Shown: positions 46,901-55,939, counted from the stretch's first letter. The stretch is DNA of 64,000 nucleotides from Micrasema longulum (GCA_022494885.1 JAGVSM010001184.1:310001-374000); one strand, 5' to 3'. The notes: generated by a model from the letters alone, not told the origin. Numbers and translations are program-made.

Positions 46901-49900
46901 TGAAAAGAGTGAATTTTAAAATCTACACAATAGTTTGAATGTTTTTGACTTTAACAAACAATAAACAATGAATATATAAGTTTTTTTATGTATTATAAAC
47001 AAGAATCTTATTGTGTATTTGATAAGTTTAAAAGATTTTTAAATTACCATAAGATTTTTCTAGTTTTGTGGGTGTTTTCGGCAAATTGAGAAATGCCGTT
47101 TTTATGATCGACACCTTTTTCTGGAGGTGATTAATACAGTTTTTTTTTATATGAAAGCGGTCTAGCTGTTTATAGCAGAACATAGAATCGACCTTACTGC
47201 ACCCGATAACATCAATATATAATTTTTTTGAAATTGTGGACTGGCTGCTTTCTGCATAACTACGTTTAATTCTAAATCCTTTCGACCCCCTTCAGACTGA
47301 TTAATTTGGAGATTTTTATTTTTTGCATGCATTTACACTTTGCTTCACACATGGCCACACTGATGATTAAATGTCCAGTAAATATGAACACGTGAAATCA
47401 AACATGATGGTTTTTTATTTAGAACATTATTGAGACCTTAAGCATTACCCAAAACACTTAATTAGGTTGAATTGACCAAACCGTATTAGTTTTTTTCCAT
47501 TTATCAAACAGTTTTATGCATCATTTGATGTTTAAGCATCAGTGTGGCCATTAATGCATCAAAGTAAAGTCGCATGCAAAAAAAAAAAAAAAAACTCAAA
47601 TCATCCACTCTGAGAAGATTCAGAATACCACCCCTGGGCCGCTATTACAAACGCTATCTTCATCGGTACATATTGAGATGGTATGAAGTAAAATCGCTAT
47701 TTATACACGAAAAAAAATATATAGACATGTATAAAAATTCAAATATCTTTGTCGGTAACATTCTTTATAATTATTTTTTTTAATACGTATATTTTAAAAA
47801 TATATATATAATAAAGTAATGCCTAGTAGAAGAAGACCCGTGCTAAGGCAGACTAACATATATGTTTATTTATATATCTCCATATACATATACACACAAA
47901 CACACACATTCACACACACGTGTACACCCTTATAAACCTCTTTTCTGATTTGAACTGAAGTGAACATGTTTAGAAAAAATGTATTTTAAGTAATGTATTC
48001 TGCGAAGTTCAAATTTATCTTCAATTTTATCTACAAAGTAAAATTAAGTTTTCCGTATGAAAATTAGAATATGTTTACATTTTTTTTCTAAACGTGTTCA
48101 ATTACTGGTTACCAACGAAGATACTCTGAATTTTCATACAAATATACACATTTTCGTACATAAATATTGATGTTAGTTTAAACCTTTTACCATCCTATTT
48201 TTACAAACAATATGGCACATTTTAAGCCCATTTCAAAAATGTTAAGACTACAACAAAATAGAAAAAAAAATTAACATGGACATTAATCATGATAGAGTAA
48301 ATGATTATAAAAAGTTTCTGAAATCAAATGTCTAATCTATATTTTGGTGCGTGTAAATTAATTTTAGTTTATTTTATTACTTCTTATTTCGTCTTACTTT
48401 CTCTTTTCTTTTCGTTAAAAAAAAAGTAGTATCTTTAAGTCAATCTTTATTATTACTTAAATTTATTTAATTATGCTACACACTTATTTGATATAATTTA
48501 TGAAAGATGGTGGAGTTCTGCAATGCTTACTTACAAATTGTATCTATTTTATGTATCCTTGTTGAACTTAAAATTATAAATAAAATTAAAATTTAAATTT
48601 AAAAAAATACCGTCTCGATATGTACCGATGGAGATAGCGTTTATAATCGCGGCCCTGGTGCAGGTAATAAAAAATATTCACAATCATAGGTAAATAAATA
48701 CTGACAAAAATGGAAATACTTAACAAGGTTATGAAGCTATTGTCTCCCTTACCCTGGAATCTTCCTGTCGATAAATTTAACACTGCGTTTGGAGCTGGAG
48801 TTGAAAGGGACGTAAGAACCTCCCTTACGGGAGGGTGGGGGCGAGGGGATACGTGGAGGGGGTTGATACACCTTCACATCCACCCAGCGGAGTGCCTTGG
48901 AGATAGTCACCATCTTTGTCTAAAAACCACTTTATTTTTTATTCAGAGTAACCATACTTTCGAAACTCTAGATATTTCAATAATACTACTGCAATTCGCA
49001 CATTTTATCCGCAGCATACTGTTCTATTTTATTTATTTATTTATTCATATTTTACTCTTACAAACTATAATCAATAATGAAAATAATGTGACCTCACTGG
49101 GGTTACCCGTGCCGAGGACACTTAACAATATTCTTTTTTAAAATGTTTTTTTACATTTGAGAATAAACAAAGAAGACTAACAGAAGAAACATAGATAATT
49201 AACAAAATATTCAGACAGTTTTAAAAACTAGGTATATATATGTATATCTATATGAATATGAATACTAGTTTTTTTTAATATTACAAACAAGAATCTAATT
49301 ATGTATTTAATCAGTTTTAATTAATTTTAAATTACCATAAGATTTTTCAAGTGCTGTGGATGTTTTCTGCAAATTAAGTAATAGCGTTTTTGTGATCGAC
49401 ACCATTTTCAGAAGGTGATTACTACAGTTTTTTGTATGAAAACGGTCTTGCTGTTTAAAGCAGAACATAAAATTGACCTTTTTGCACCCGATAACATCAA
49501 TGTATCATTTTTTGAAATTGTGACTGGCTGCTTTCTCCATAAATACGTTGTAATGCAAGTCAGAATTCCCCCACTAATAGGACAATTCGCTTGCTAAATA
49601 CGGCTTCTGCGGATAATATGGATGTATTTTTCTGTTCATTTCAGCAGTTTATCAGCTATCTGATTTCTATTCATAAGCTCCTAACTTATATTTACACTCT
49701 ACATTACGTAAAGAAATGCAGACTACAATTGTCATTTTTTTCGATAACTTTCTTTTTTAATCCGTTATATTTCAGTAATCCAAACTATTGAAACCTGTCA
49801 TAACAGAGAGGGAAATCATTTTTGAGAAGATAATATCGAAGTCTAGGCATTTACGGGGCTTTTGACCCGTCGTTGACTGGTTTATGTGATCACTTTACAA

Positions 49901-52900
49901 ACTCACGTACTAATGATAATATATGTAGTATGATATATATTGATTATTAATTACTATAGTTACATAAATAATACATGTTTTTTTCTATTTTAATCTACTT
50001 GTATAATTTTAGTAAATGTTGTCACTTTACAAAAAAAGAGATTAGCTCTTATGCTTAGAGAGTGACTAAACTCTTATTTTATTTTTTATTTTTTATTTTT
50101 TTTATTTATTTATTCATATTTTTCTCTTACAAACTATAATTAAAAATAAAAATAATGTGTCCTCGCTGGGGTTACACGTGCCGAGGACACTTAACAATTT
50201 TCTTTTTTGAAATGTTTTTACATTAGAGGATAAAAAAAGAAGACTTAATAAACAGAGATAATTAACAAAATATTCACAGTTTAAAAAACTAGGTATATAT
50301 GTACATCTATATAATTTATATTACAAAACGCACAATGAAAATAACAAAAACCTAACATAAGCTATACACTATACACATATTTATTTATTAATTTGAAGTT
50401 ATATAATTTTGAATACCCATAAGAATAAAATAAAAAGAAAAACAGAAAATAATAATACAATAATGCAAATTAAAATGGAATGCTGGTTTTGTTTTTATAA
50501 AAACTGAATATTTATGTATAAATTATAATATGTATATATATGTATGTGTGTTTTTATGTATATGCACGTATGTTTATGAATGCATTGCAAGTGCCCCGAC
50601 TTAACACGGATTTTCTAGCGAGTCGAGGCAGGTTTACAGGCATGGGTCGTTCCTAGTTGTGTTACTATAAACTGTACCTCTGCAATCAACTAATGTATTT
50701 ATAATATTTTATAATTATTTTTTTTAAAGGATTATCCCGCTAAGCCTCTATTTAGAGGCTGTCAGCAGGTGGGATAGAGGGGATATGGAAGGAGGAATTA
50801 AAAAAATAAAATTTTTGATTGCAACTGGCGGGAATCGAACCCGCGATTCCAGTTTCACAGTTAGCCGTCTTACCAACTGCGCCACGGCGCCTGTTAATAA
50901 ATTAATTACGTGCTAGTAATGCTTTATCTATTCTCTAGAGATGGATTCCACGGAATCCTATATTTGTCTGCATACGTTTGTACATGAGATATTGCTAAAA
51001 TAATAAATATAATATATTAACAATATATTGTCAAAACAGTTGTTCCGAGCATGAAGGTACTGGATATATAATAACTTTACGCAAACGATGTACTAGCGCA
51101 CTTCTGGTCGAACAATAAAGGCAGATTTTAGGAAAATGTTCGTACGAGGTTTTCCTAGAGCACGAATTATATTATACCTAAAACCCGTACGCCTTTTGCT
51201 CAGAGACACCTCTTCTTTATCGCACTGAGAGTGTTCAATATTTTGGAAGAGCATATTAAGCTATCAAGGACAAAAACAATTTTTAAGAGAGGTGGTAAGG
51301 ACTGGATTTTCCTTAGCGAGAGGGGTCTGAGTAACGATTATTCGAATATTTGACCACCTTTTTTCTGTTTTATTTATTATTTATTATTAAATTTAAATAA
51401 AATATTTGTGTTTCCTGTTTATCAAATTGATGTGCCATATATACAGGGTGTTCTTTAAACCCTGTCACATCCGAAACCACAATGATCAGTATGGGCAAGA
51501 AGACATATTAGCATATTTAAAAAAACATTTAGAAGAATGAAAATTTTCAATAATAAAACATTTAAAAAAACAAATGGTTGCTTACATCTGCAGGGGAGAA
51601 GTGAGAGGAGCGCGGCGCAGTATCAGACTCCCTCTCTTTGTTTCTCCTCTGCAGAAGTAACAAACCATTTGCTTTTTTTGATATTTTATTTTTTTAAATT
51701 TTATTCATTCTAAAAAATATTTTAATATGCCAATATGTCTTCTTGCTCATACTGATCATCGTGGTTTCGGATGTGACAGGGTTTAATGAACATCCTGTAT
51801 GTTTTCTTTATTTTTTTATAATCATTTTTCTGATTTTATGGAAATATGCCTGTGTTAATTAATAATTATTCGTCCCAACTCAACACGGGACTTTGGCCTT
51901 ATGGAGCTGGGACTTATGTTTAAAAAATGTATGATAAGCTGTGAGTAAATAAAAAAATAAAATATATTTATAAGTGCTATCATAAATAAGCTATGTTTAC
52001 CGTATCGTGCGGCGGGGGCACATGAGTGGCCAGCCCAGTAGAGAAGGCGGGGATGTAGCCCCCCGTCTTGCGCATAAAGCCCGTTATATTGGGGCTCCGC
52101 GCCGGCCACACGACCCGAGGCTCCTTTGAACCGAAGCAAACTGACGGGCGAAATTTCTTGTCCACAACGTACTCAAAACCTACGAAAAAATAAATATAGG
52201 TCTCCTATTAAAATAAATTCAATTCAATTCAGAAAGCTACACCCGTCCAAGCCAGTTCCGCCGCCGCATCCTCAAAACGCTCATTATAGGATGCTGCTGC
52301 GTCCGTTTGTCGGAATTTTAGTTATGAAATCTAACCACCTTATGCCGAATATTTTCCTCAAGCAATTTTTTAAAAATAAAATAAAATATTCATAAATTTC
52401 ATAAAAGGTACTTGTTTTTTAAAAGTTCTATAAAGATCTACTTTTATACATCTAGTAAATGTTATCACTGTAACTCTCTAAAAAAAGAGACTAACTCTTG
52501 TGCTTGGAGAGTGACTTACACTGTTGTAGTTGTTTATTTATAAAAGTTTATTCAATTTTAAATAAACGAGTACATGAGAAAAAAAATACAAACATAGGAT
52601 ATATAAAGAAGAAAACATAAAACAATAATACATTCATACTAATTAAGATTAAATGTAGTTTTTACACGTGTTAAAAAAATTCTTTAGATTTACTTTAAAT
52701 TTATTTATTGATATATTATTACTCTCAAAACTCAGAAGTTTGGTTTTTGAGTTTTGGTAAGGTGCCAATGTTTATATTAATTTGACAAAAAAAATCTAAA
52801 ACTTGGCAAAACAATTTATTTTGCATAACATGCTACTGTTTTTTTTATTTTTTAAAGAAAAAAGAAATGGCTATTTGATTTATTATTTTTTACCCAAATA

Positions 52901-55643
52901 TTAAAAAAAAATTAGACCATTTCCTTAAAAGTCGTAAACAACTTGTGCTGGAAAAATAGGAATTGTGTTGTGGAGCTGGTAATCAGATTTTCATCCGTGA
53001 GTCTACAGCACTACCCCGGGACCACAACCCGTTTAATTTATTCAAATAATTTAGAGAACAGGTGGGTTTTGAGGTTTTAAGTTTCCCTCTGTTAGAACTT
53101 ACATTTACATATAATACATACATAGGTCCACATGTCTTCAATTTTGGAAACCTGCATAATATTTGGAATCCCTAAAGCTAACACTTTTTGAACATGAAAA
53201 TATGAGAACGTCATACAAAGCATTGCTTTTAAAGTTTAAACTTTTAAACCTAAAACAGTTTGCATTCATAACACTTAAATACATGTCTAGGTATGGGTAC
53301 AAGTTTATGTAAACTTACGATGAAAATTCCTTTGAAAATAGTTGTTCAATCCACCATAAGAACTTGTTGATTTACCAAGTTTTGAAGAAAGTGAGCGGAG
53401 TTTCGTAAATTTTAGTTGAAATTATGATGACTTTATAGTTCACAATTAAAACATAAAAATTGATACAGCATGGAAATTAGGTTGTAGTGGGTCTGATATG
53501 ATTCTTTTTTTGATTAGAATAGTTTTACATTTTGAATCCTTTTTATTTCTAAAGGTATTTGATTAAAATTATTTTTCCCGAGAAAGAATAGTGATTTTGT
53601 GCTACATAAGTGTTGCACCTAGGCACGCTTAAATCAAATGGATTTTTTTTTCTTACTGAGTAAAATAGTGGTTTCTTTCTCTTTAAAAACTTGTTTTATA
53701 GATTCTTCAAAACGGAATTAATTTTATTAATTACTTTTGGCTTTTATTAAAAACTACATGTATTTTTTAATGCTTATGTTGATAAATTTGTGGTTCCATC
53801 ATAGTCTAAAATACTGCAGTTTTAAGTTTAAAGTTCGCTTCTCGTTCTAAATTTTATTCCCATGTTTTTACTCAGTTACGTAAAGAAAAAAGGCTTAAAA
53901 AATATCTTTATAAACCTAAATAATTATTCTCTTTTGGCATAAATATATTTTATATTAAAACATAATATTTACAGCACAGTCGAAAAAAATATATAAATAC
54001 TAACTACGCAATGTAAAAGATGGATTGCCTAAAAAAAGAAAACTGAACTAAAGCCTTATGTATTATTATAGCCATTAAGTATGCACATCGAGTGTACAAG
54101 TATACAGCCTTCAACATAATTTTCAAGTAATATTATTTTGCATTCTATCGGGCCTAGAGGCCCGATTTCGGTATTGAAATTAATTTATTTGATTTTTGTA
54201 ATTTCATCGGGAATCGAACCCTTAACCCTACGTACGTGAGGCAAGTGTATTATCCATTTCATCGCCAGGACCACCGACAAATAGTTAATTTTTCATAATT
54301 CAAAAGTAGTACCTATTTATTTATCTTTTTGCTAAATTTCATTTGTAGATTGAATAACTTATTGCCAAATAGTAATTTCTCATTACTAATATATACTTTA
54401 TAATCAATTTCTTTTTTGTTCCCAACCGTGTCACCAGTAGTCAAAATCTATATTTATCAAATCTTCTATAAGCAACTTTTGTTTTTGTGCCCCAATGTCC
54501 AGAATGTGTAGATTAGTCTATTCATCGCACAACTTGGAATTCTTTGGGTTGGATCTTCTCGTTTTCGTAGATCTCTTCGCCATTGTAGGATAAAAAAGGG
54601 ATTGGCTCGGGTTAGATCAAAGTCTTATATATTTGTTGATTGTGTTCTTGAATATATTGTGCACCATTATTTTACTGCCCTTGTTTGTCTTTGCTACATA
54701 GTTTTACGTTCTTTTTGTTCAGTTTCTTATACATGCGTTTCTTCATCTGTACATACTTAAAATAAATAAATAAATAAATAAAAAATAACCAACAATGTTT
54801 TGAATATGTCCGAATACTTGCAGACTGGACGGATTTTTCCCTAGGGAGTTGTTCATATTTAAATTTGTTGCAACAGAGAGGGAAAACAATTTTAAGAAGG
54901 GAATATGGGAGTCTAGGCATTTACAGGGCTTATGACCTGTCATTGGCTGGTTTAAGTGGCCACTTTACACACTGTGTAACTTTACAGCCAGTCTGCAAGC
55001 ATTTGGACATACTCAAAACATTGTTGAATTAACTACCTGGTAAAAGAAGTATTAAAAATTGGAAAATTGTTTTCAGGCGTTGCCTACTAGGTGAATTGGT
55101 TGAGCCGGATGAATCTCACCTACATGATAAAGGTTTTAGCTCTTTTACTTAACAAAAGTCAACAGATGGAAGAGTTCAGGAAATATGGATTTTCAAACAT
55201 AGGCAGAATGATGAATGTTACAGTGTTTAAAGTGGCTACTTAAACCAACCAACGACAGATCATAAGCCCTGTAAATGCCTAGACTCCCATATTCCCTTCT
55301 CAAAATTGTTTTCCTTCTCTGTTGCAACAAATTTAAATAATAACCAACCCATGACATAAATAAGCAATGTTATTTAAAAATCAATACATGACAAAACGAA
55401 ATACGTATTGAAATAGAACTAGTAACCAGTAATATGCAATAAATACGTTGTTTTTTATAATCATTTCAAAAGGAAAGAGAGAAAGGGGGGAATACCCAAC
55501 GAAAGAATAAAACAATAAATAAAAGTAAAACTTAACAAGAACGTTTTCGATGGTTTATACTAAAATATATTAAAACAATATGTATGTTCGTATGTGTAGA
55601 GATACTTACCAGCTCCTGTGAAATCTTTGTCGGAATATGCCAT
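34928..55643 (-). CDS. Uncharacterised PG-rich (SHIPPO/STPG-like) protein with GATA-like zinc finger
   Basis: Six - strand exons, assembled by splice sites and phase: 55643-55610, 52179-52001, 48919-48753, 36883-36793, 35525-35355 and 35080-34928. They total 795 nt, 264 residues, from ATG (MAYSDKDFTG) to a TAA after KYIL. The phases close exactly (1,0,2,0,0) and all introns are GT-AG. Residues 17-71 hold SVCFGSKEPRVVWPARSPN and KTGGYIPAFSTGLATHVPPP. Residues 88-100 are proline-rich. The exon 3/4 junction creates RKIPGPGTYNGSYKK (PGPGxY at about 126-131), the motif of sperm-tail PG-rich repeats, which coat axonemal or sperm microtubules. Exon 5 has CALC at 168-171, Trp at 182 and CRLC at 191-194, spaced like a GATA-type finger (CxxC-x19-CxxC). 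I know no named family with this combination; a ciliary or sperm role is inference. Exons 2 and 3 are GC-rich against AT-rich flanks. TAF12 follows on the same strand. Confidence 0.75.
35580..35945 (+). repeat. SINE family A, near full-length
   Basis: Head TACAGTTTCGATTGTGAAAT, CAGGTAAATTTGAAAAA, tRNA-like GTGGCGTAGTGGTTGGCACG (A box) and GGGTTCGATTCCTGG (B box), then a TGTGAAATATT body and a GTGATGATGAC tail. Lies in the last-but-one region of the 34928-55643 gene, upstream of its exon 5, and antisense to it. Confidence 0.75.
36943..37155 (+). repeat. SINE family C (tRNA-derived)
   Basis: GGTGCCGCGGCGCACTTGGT and GCGGGTTCGATTCCCGCCAG form a near-perfect pol III A/B box pair. The 3' body (CCTTCCATATCCCCTTTATC, ATAGAGGCTTAGTGGGTTAT) is shared with 50728-50894 in reverse orientation. 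A 3' acceptor strand is missing, so it is not a tRNA gene. Confidence 0.75.
37310..37470 (-). repeat. Dispersed repeat shared with 42245-42400
   Basis: The reverse complement AATCTGATTGAGATCCACCA ... TACAAACTTTTTT ... TTCGTTGAATGCAGCCCTGG aligns to 42255-42395 on the + strand. No coding capacity and no ends resolved. Confidence 0.5.
38556..38880. mobile_element. Foldback/MITE element with ~85-bp arms
   Basis: The left arm (GACGAGTGATACTTTAATTC, then CACAAATTTGGAATATCC, ACCGGTTTCATCGCTTTCGC and GACATTTTCGAGACTGGTA) is matched by its inverse at 38785-38870. Same family as 7136-7330; a partial arm lies at 45690-45755. The arms contain TCGCGAAAGCGATGAAACCGGT, a stem-loop followed by GAAACCGGT, as discussed in the findings. 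Confidence 0.8.
39528..39580 (+). ncRNA. Hammerhead-ribozyme-like motif
   Basis: The core CTGATGA (39538-39544) is followed by a stem-loop (GGACGC ... GCG-A-TCC) and CGAAACGTC (39564-39572). Order and spacing fit a type I hammerhead: CUGANGA, stem II, GAAA, very short stem III, GUC cleavage site. Stem I pairing (CAACC with GGTAG) is short and has a mismatch. Activity is unproven. Confidence 0.4.
39671..39705 (+). ncRNA. Second, mutated hammerhead-like motif
   Basis: CTGGCGA (one base from CTGACGA) is followed by a perfect 6-bp stem GAGACG-AGTA-CGTCTC, then GAAACCGGTA. The core substitution would be expected to abolish cleavage, so it is at best a decayed ribozyme. Confidence 0.3.
40100..40165 (+). 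repeat. SINE family A head fragment
   Basis: TTATGTGTGTCAAATAGAAC, then AGAATCCTGGACTAGTGTTC and TCGACTCGATAGG match the head of the SINE at 63800-64000. Confidence 0.55.
40240..40352. mobile_element. MITE family M1, right-end fragment
   Basis: GGTAAATGTTACACAGTTTG, CCAGCCAATGAAAGGTCATA, AGCCCTGTAAATGCTCAGAC and the terminus TCTCTGTTGTA match the right half of M1. Confidence 0.65.
40740..41562 (+). pseudogene. Jockey-type LINE reverse transcriptase, internally deleted
   Basis: Upstream frames give FQGFNDFFTSVFSEPC (to 40930), then the main ORF 40930-41562. The ORF includes SDGVLPYFIVKCA, then abruptly CIPNLIEFIDYVFRFMDKLE, QVDVIYTDFEKAFDRVDH, SSGVPQGSHSGPL and the catalytic FLMYADD. The segment normally lying between the CA block and NLIEF (NYRPIS, Q-GF-RS) is missing although the frame is kept, so about 100 residues were lost by an in-frame deletion. 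The 3' part of the ORF resumes at 43010 after inserted DNA. It lies inside an intron of the 34928-55643 gene, antisense to it. Confidence 0.85.
41580..42235 (-). mobile_element. Mariner transposon remnant inserted in the LINE
   Basis: The lower-coordinate end TACGAGGATTGTGTAAAAAA resembles a mariner terminal repeat. The - strand transposase reads NSENYCKTLKKLRRAIQNR, LHHDNARPHVSRQTKNL, then (after a frame break) SHSPDLAPSDFHLFPKLKQY. The second and third catalytic aspartates of the DD34D triad are visible. The N-terminal half is missing and is replaced by the small palindromic MITE at 42101-42225. Inactive. Confidence 0.8.
42101..42225. mobile_element. 125-bp palindromic MITE with TA duplication
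   Basis: CCCGTATGCAGAGACAAAAC (continuing TTAAGGTGAGGAAAGTAC) is repeated inverted at the other end with few mismatches and only a ~40-bp middle. TA flanks both ends (42099-42100 and 42226-42227), the Tc1/mariner-type target site. It has split the mariner remnant. Confidence 0.8.
42245..42400 (+). repeat. Dispersed repeat shared with 37310-37470
   Basis: AATCTGATTGAGATACACAA ... AACAAACTTTTTTCATAATA ... CGAATGCAACCTTGG is the + strand counterpart of the 37.3 kb copy. Confidence 0.5.
43010..43735 (+). pseudogene. LINE ORF C-terminal part and 3' UTR (continues 40740-41562)
   Basis: VYYAMIHSHLSYLSCIWDFA, SRNEISEIQVLYNRTPRNIL and LRWDSHVKDIYRH are the post-palm region of Jockey-type LINEs. SLENIGHSEYNKLPDELKHE and KKSRSVAIKKYFL are the ORF end. 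The 3' UTR runs to an A-rich tail at about 43735-43775. The two LINE halves are separated by about 1.4 kb of insertions. Confidence 0.75.
43800..43895 (+). pseudogene. Mariner transposase N-terminal scrap
   Basis: Reads FNRGNKSAKAARGICAVYGE, then DALNY-stop: the first helix-turn-helix of mariner transposases (typical KAAREICAVYGEDA). Only about 25 residues remain. Confidence 0.7.
44098..44660. mobile_element. 563-bp TIR element
   Basis: The ends CCTATGGTCCTTTAAATATA (continuing GCTTGATT) and, inverted, CCTATAGTCCTTAAAATATA (continuing GCTTGATT) match over about 28 bp. Weaker similarity extends into GACAGxTGxCA and GTGAC blocks. No ORF and no clear target duplication. In an intron of the 34928-55643 gene. 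Confidence 0.75.
45120..45310 (+). repeat. Dispersed repeat with (GT)n-rich core
   Basis: AAACCACAAATGCGAAAGTG, GTTTGTTTGTTTGTGTGTGT and TCCTTCGCGTCTCAAG, then AACGGAGGGACCGATCGA. This arrangement is common in arthropod dispersed repeats; the class was not determined. Confidence 0.4.
45339..45589. mobile_element. MITE family M1, complete copy (251 bp) flanked by TTAA
   Basis: The left end CATATTACAACAGAGGTGAA runs to GTAATGTAGAA. The right end in reverse complement is CATATTACAACAGTCATGAA to GGAATATAGAA, giving about 47 bp of imperfect inverted repeat. TTAA precedes (45335-45338) and follows (45590-45593). TTAA is the piggyBac-type target site. Confidence 0.8.
46509..46768. mobile_element. 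hAT-type MITE with perfect 8-bp target duplication
   Basis: GTTGTACC lies at 46501-46508 and again at 46769-46776. Between them the ends CTTAGAGTAATAA and, inverted, CTCAGAGTAATAA match. The interior resembles 2670-2913. No ORF. Confidence 0.85.
46960..47300. repeat. Dispersed repeat, direct copy at 49250-49560
   Basis: Blocks ACAAGAATCTTATTGTGTAT, TTACCATAAGATTTTTC, ATCGACACC, GCAGAACATAGAATCGACCT, CACCCGATAACATCAAT and GGCTGCTTTCTGCATAA recur in the same order at 49.25-49.56 kb. No TIR found. Confidence 0.65.
47630..47760. repeat. Small repeat (relatives at 48605-48660 and 57375-57510)
   Basis: GCTATTACAAACGCTATCTT, CATCGGTACATATTGAGATG and AGTAAAATCGCTATTTATAC recur at 57380-57460. The first part also recurs inverted at 48605-48660. 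Function unknown. Confidence 0.5.
49020..49235 (-). repeat. LINE 3' end (family of 3640-4078), - orientation
   Basis: Reverse complement of the GTGTCCTCGGCACG ... TTATAGTTTGTAAGAG region with an ATAAATAAATA tail at its left edge. Adjacent to exon 3 of the PG-rich gene (48753-48919). Confidence 0.65.
49250..49560. repeat. Dispersed repeat, direct copy of 46960-47300
   Basis: ACAAGAATCTAATTATGTAT, TTACCATAAGATTTTTCAAG, GCAGAACATAAAATTGACCT, CACCCGATAACATCAAT and GGCTGCTTTCTCCATAA in the same order as the 47 kb copy. Confidence 0.65.
49797..49920 (+). mobile_element. MITE family M1, left-end fragment
   Basis: CATAACAGAGAGGGAAATCA, GAAGTCTAGGCATTTACGGG, CTTTTGACCCGTCGTTGACT and CACTTTACAAACTCACG match the left half of the copy at 54863-55332. 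Confidence 0.65.
50008..50085 (+). repeat. Short repeat shared with 52450-52520
   Basis: AGTAAATGTTGTCACT, AAAAAGAGATTAGCTCTTAT and GCTTAGAGAGTGACT match 52452-52517 (AGTAAATGTTATCACT, AAAAAGAGACTAACTCTTGT, GCTTGGAGAGTGACT). Confidence 0.5.
50085..50395 (-). repeat. LINE 3' end (family of 3640-4078), - orientation, longest copy
   Basis: Reverse complement of GTATAGCTTATGTTAGGTTT to CCTCGGCACG and the AATAAATAAA tail; the A-rich tail appears as a T/A-rich run at 50085-50120. Same family as 3640-4078 and 49020-49235. Confidence 0.7.
50728..50894 (-). repeat. SINE family C (tRNA-derived), - orientation
   Basis: The reverse complement begins GGCGCCGTGGCGCAGTTGGT (A box) and contains GCGGGTTCGATTCCCGCCAG (B box), then the body with CCCACCTGCTGACAGCCTCT and AGAGGCTTAGCGGGAT. 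Pair of the copy at 36943-37155. Its pol III boxes are intact, so it is a recent copy. Confidence 0.8.
51444..51797. mobile_element. 354-bp MITE with ~75-bp inverted repeats and TA duplication
   Basis: CAGGGTGTTCTTTAAACCCT (continuing GTCACATCCGAAACCAC) is mirrored at the right end as CAGGATGTTCATTAAACCCT. Similarity extends through GATCAGTATG and AAGAAGACATATT. TA flanks lie at 51442-51443 and 51798-51799. The middle is a GC-rich hairpin-like stretch (CTGCAGGGGAGAAG ... CTCCTCTGCAG). No ORF. Confidence 0.85.
52540..54149. other. Intron of the PG-rich gene, no further gene seen
   Basis: AT-rich stretch with repeat scraps, including a tRNA-like antisense piece near 52960-53035 (relatives near 5000-5075 and 58975-59055). 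No supported ORF. Confidence 0.4.
54150..54285 (-). repeat. Possible tRNA-derived SINE, another family
   Basis: The reverse complement gives GGTCCTGGCGATGAAATGG near the head and AGGGTTAAGGGTTCGATTCC (B-box-like). The left edge has a TCGGGCCT-AGA-GGCCCGA hairpin. Only one copy seen here. Confidence 0.45.
54475..54560 (-). repeat. Dispersed repeat, inverted copy of 15013-15108
   Basis: TGTGCCCCAATGTCCAGAAT, GTGTAGATTAGTCTATTCAT and CACAACTTGGAATTCTTTGG are the inverse of the copy in the ASCC3 intron. Confidence 0.6.
54863..55332. mobile_element. MITE family M1, long copy (470 bp) with ~115-bp arms, flanked by TTAA
   Basis: The left arm (ATTTGTTGCAACAGAGAGGG, GAATATGGGAGTCTAGGCAT, TTACAGGGCTTATGACCTGT, GGCCACTTTACACACTG) is mirrored by the right arm ending CTCTGTTGCAACAAAT. 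TTAA lies at 54859-54862 and 55333-55336. The outer bases are also symmetrical (ATTTAAAT), so the exact duplication is ambiguous. In intron 1 of the PG-rich gene. Confidence 0.8.
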
Positions 55644-55939
55644 TTCGATTTGTTGCACAAATTATTAACTATAATTTTATGTAAATTTAACTGTCGATTC
55701 CAAGTTCCGCTTTGTCTGATGGTTCCGAAATGACTAACGGAAGTTCTCTTAATTCGTTCTTTGTTTATGCCAGTAAATAAGACAAATCGCTATGTAGAAC
55801 AAAATGCAAATATTACTATAAAGGTTCATCGAATAAATTTCAGCGGAAACGTATTTTTTCGAATTATAGATACAACTTTCTGCACGCAACCACTTTGCTG
55901 GGAACCAATCCGGATGGGGTATATTGCAGTTAGGGCGTG

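Noticed and set aside
48710..49141. + strand ORF of 143 residues
   Set aside because: Its conserved-looking part is the antisense shadow of exon 3 (48919-48753) of the PG-rich gene, and its tail is a LINE 3' end.
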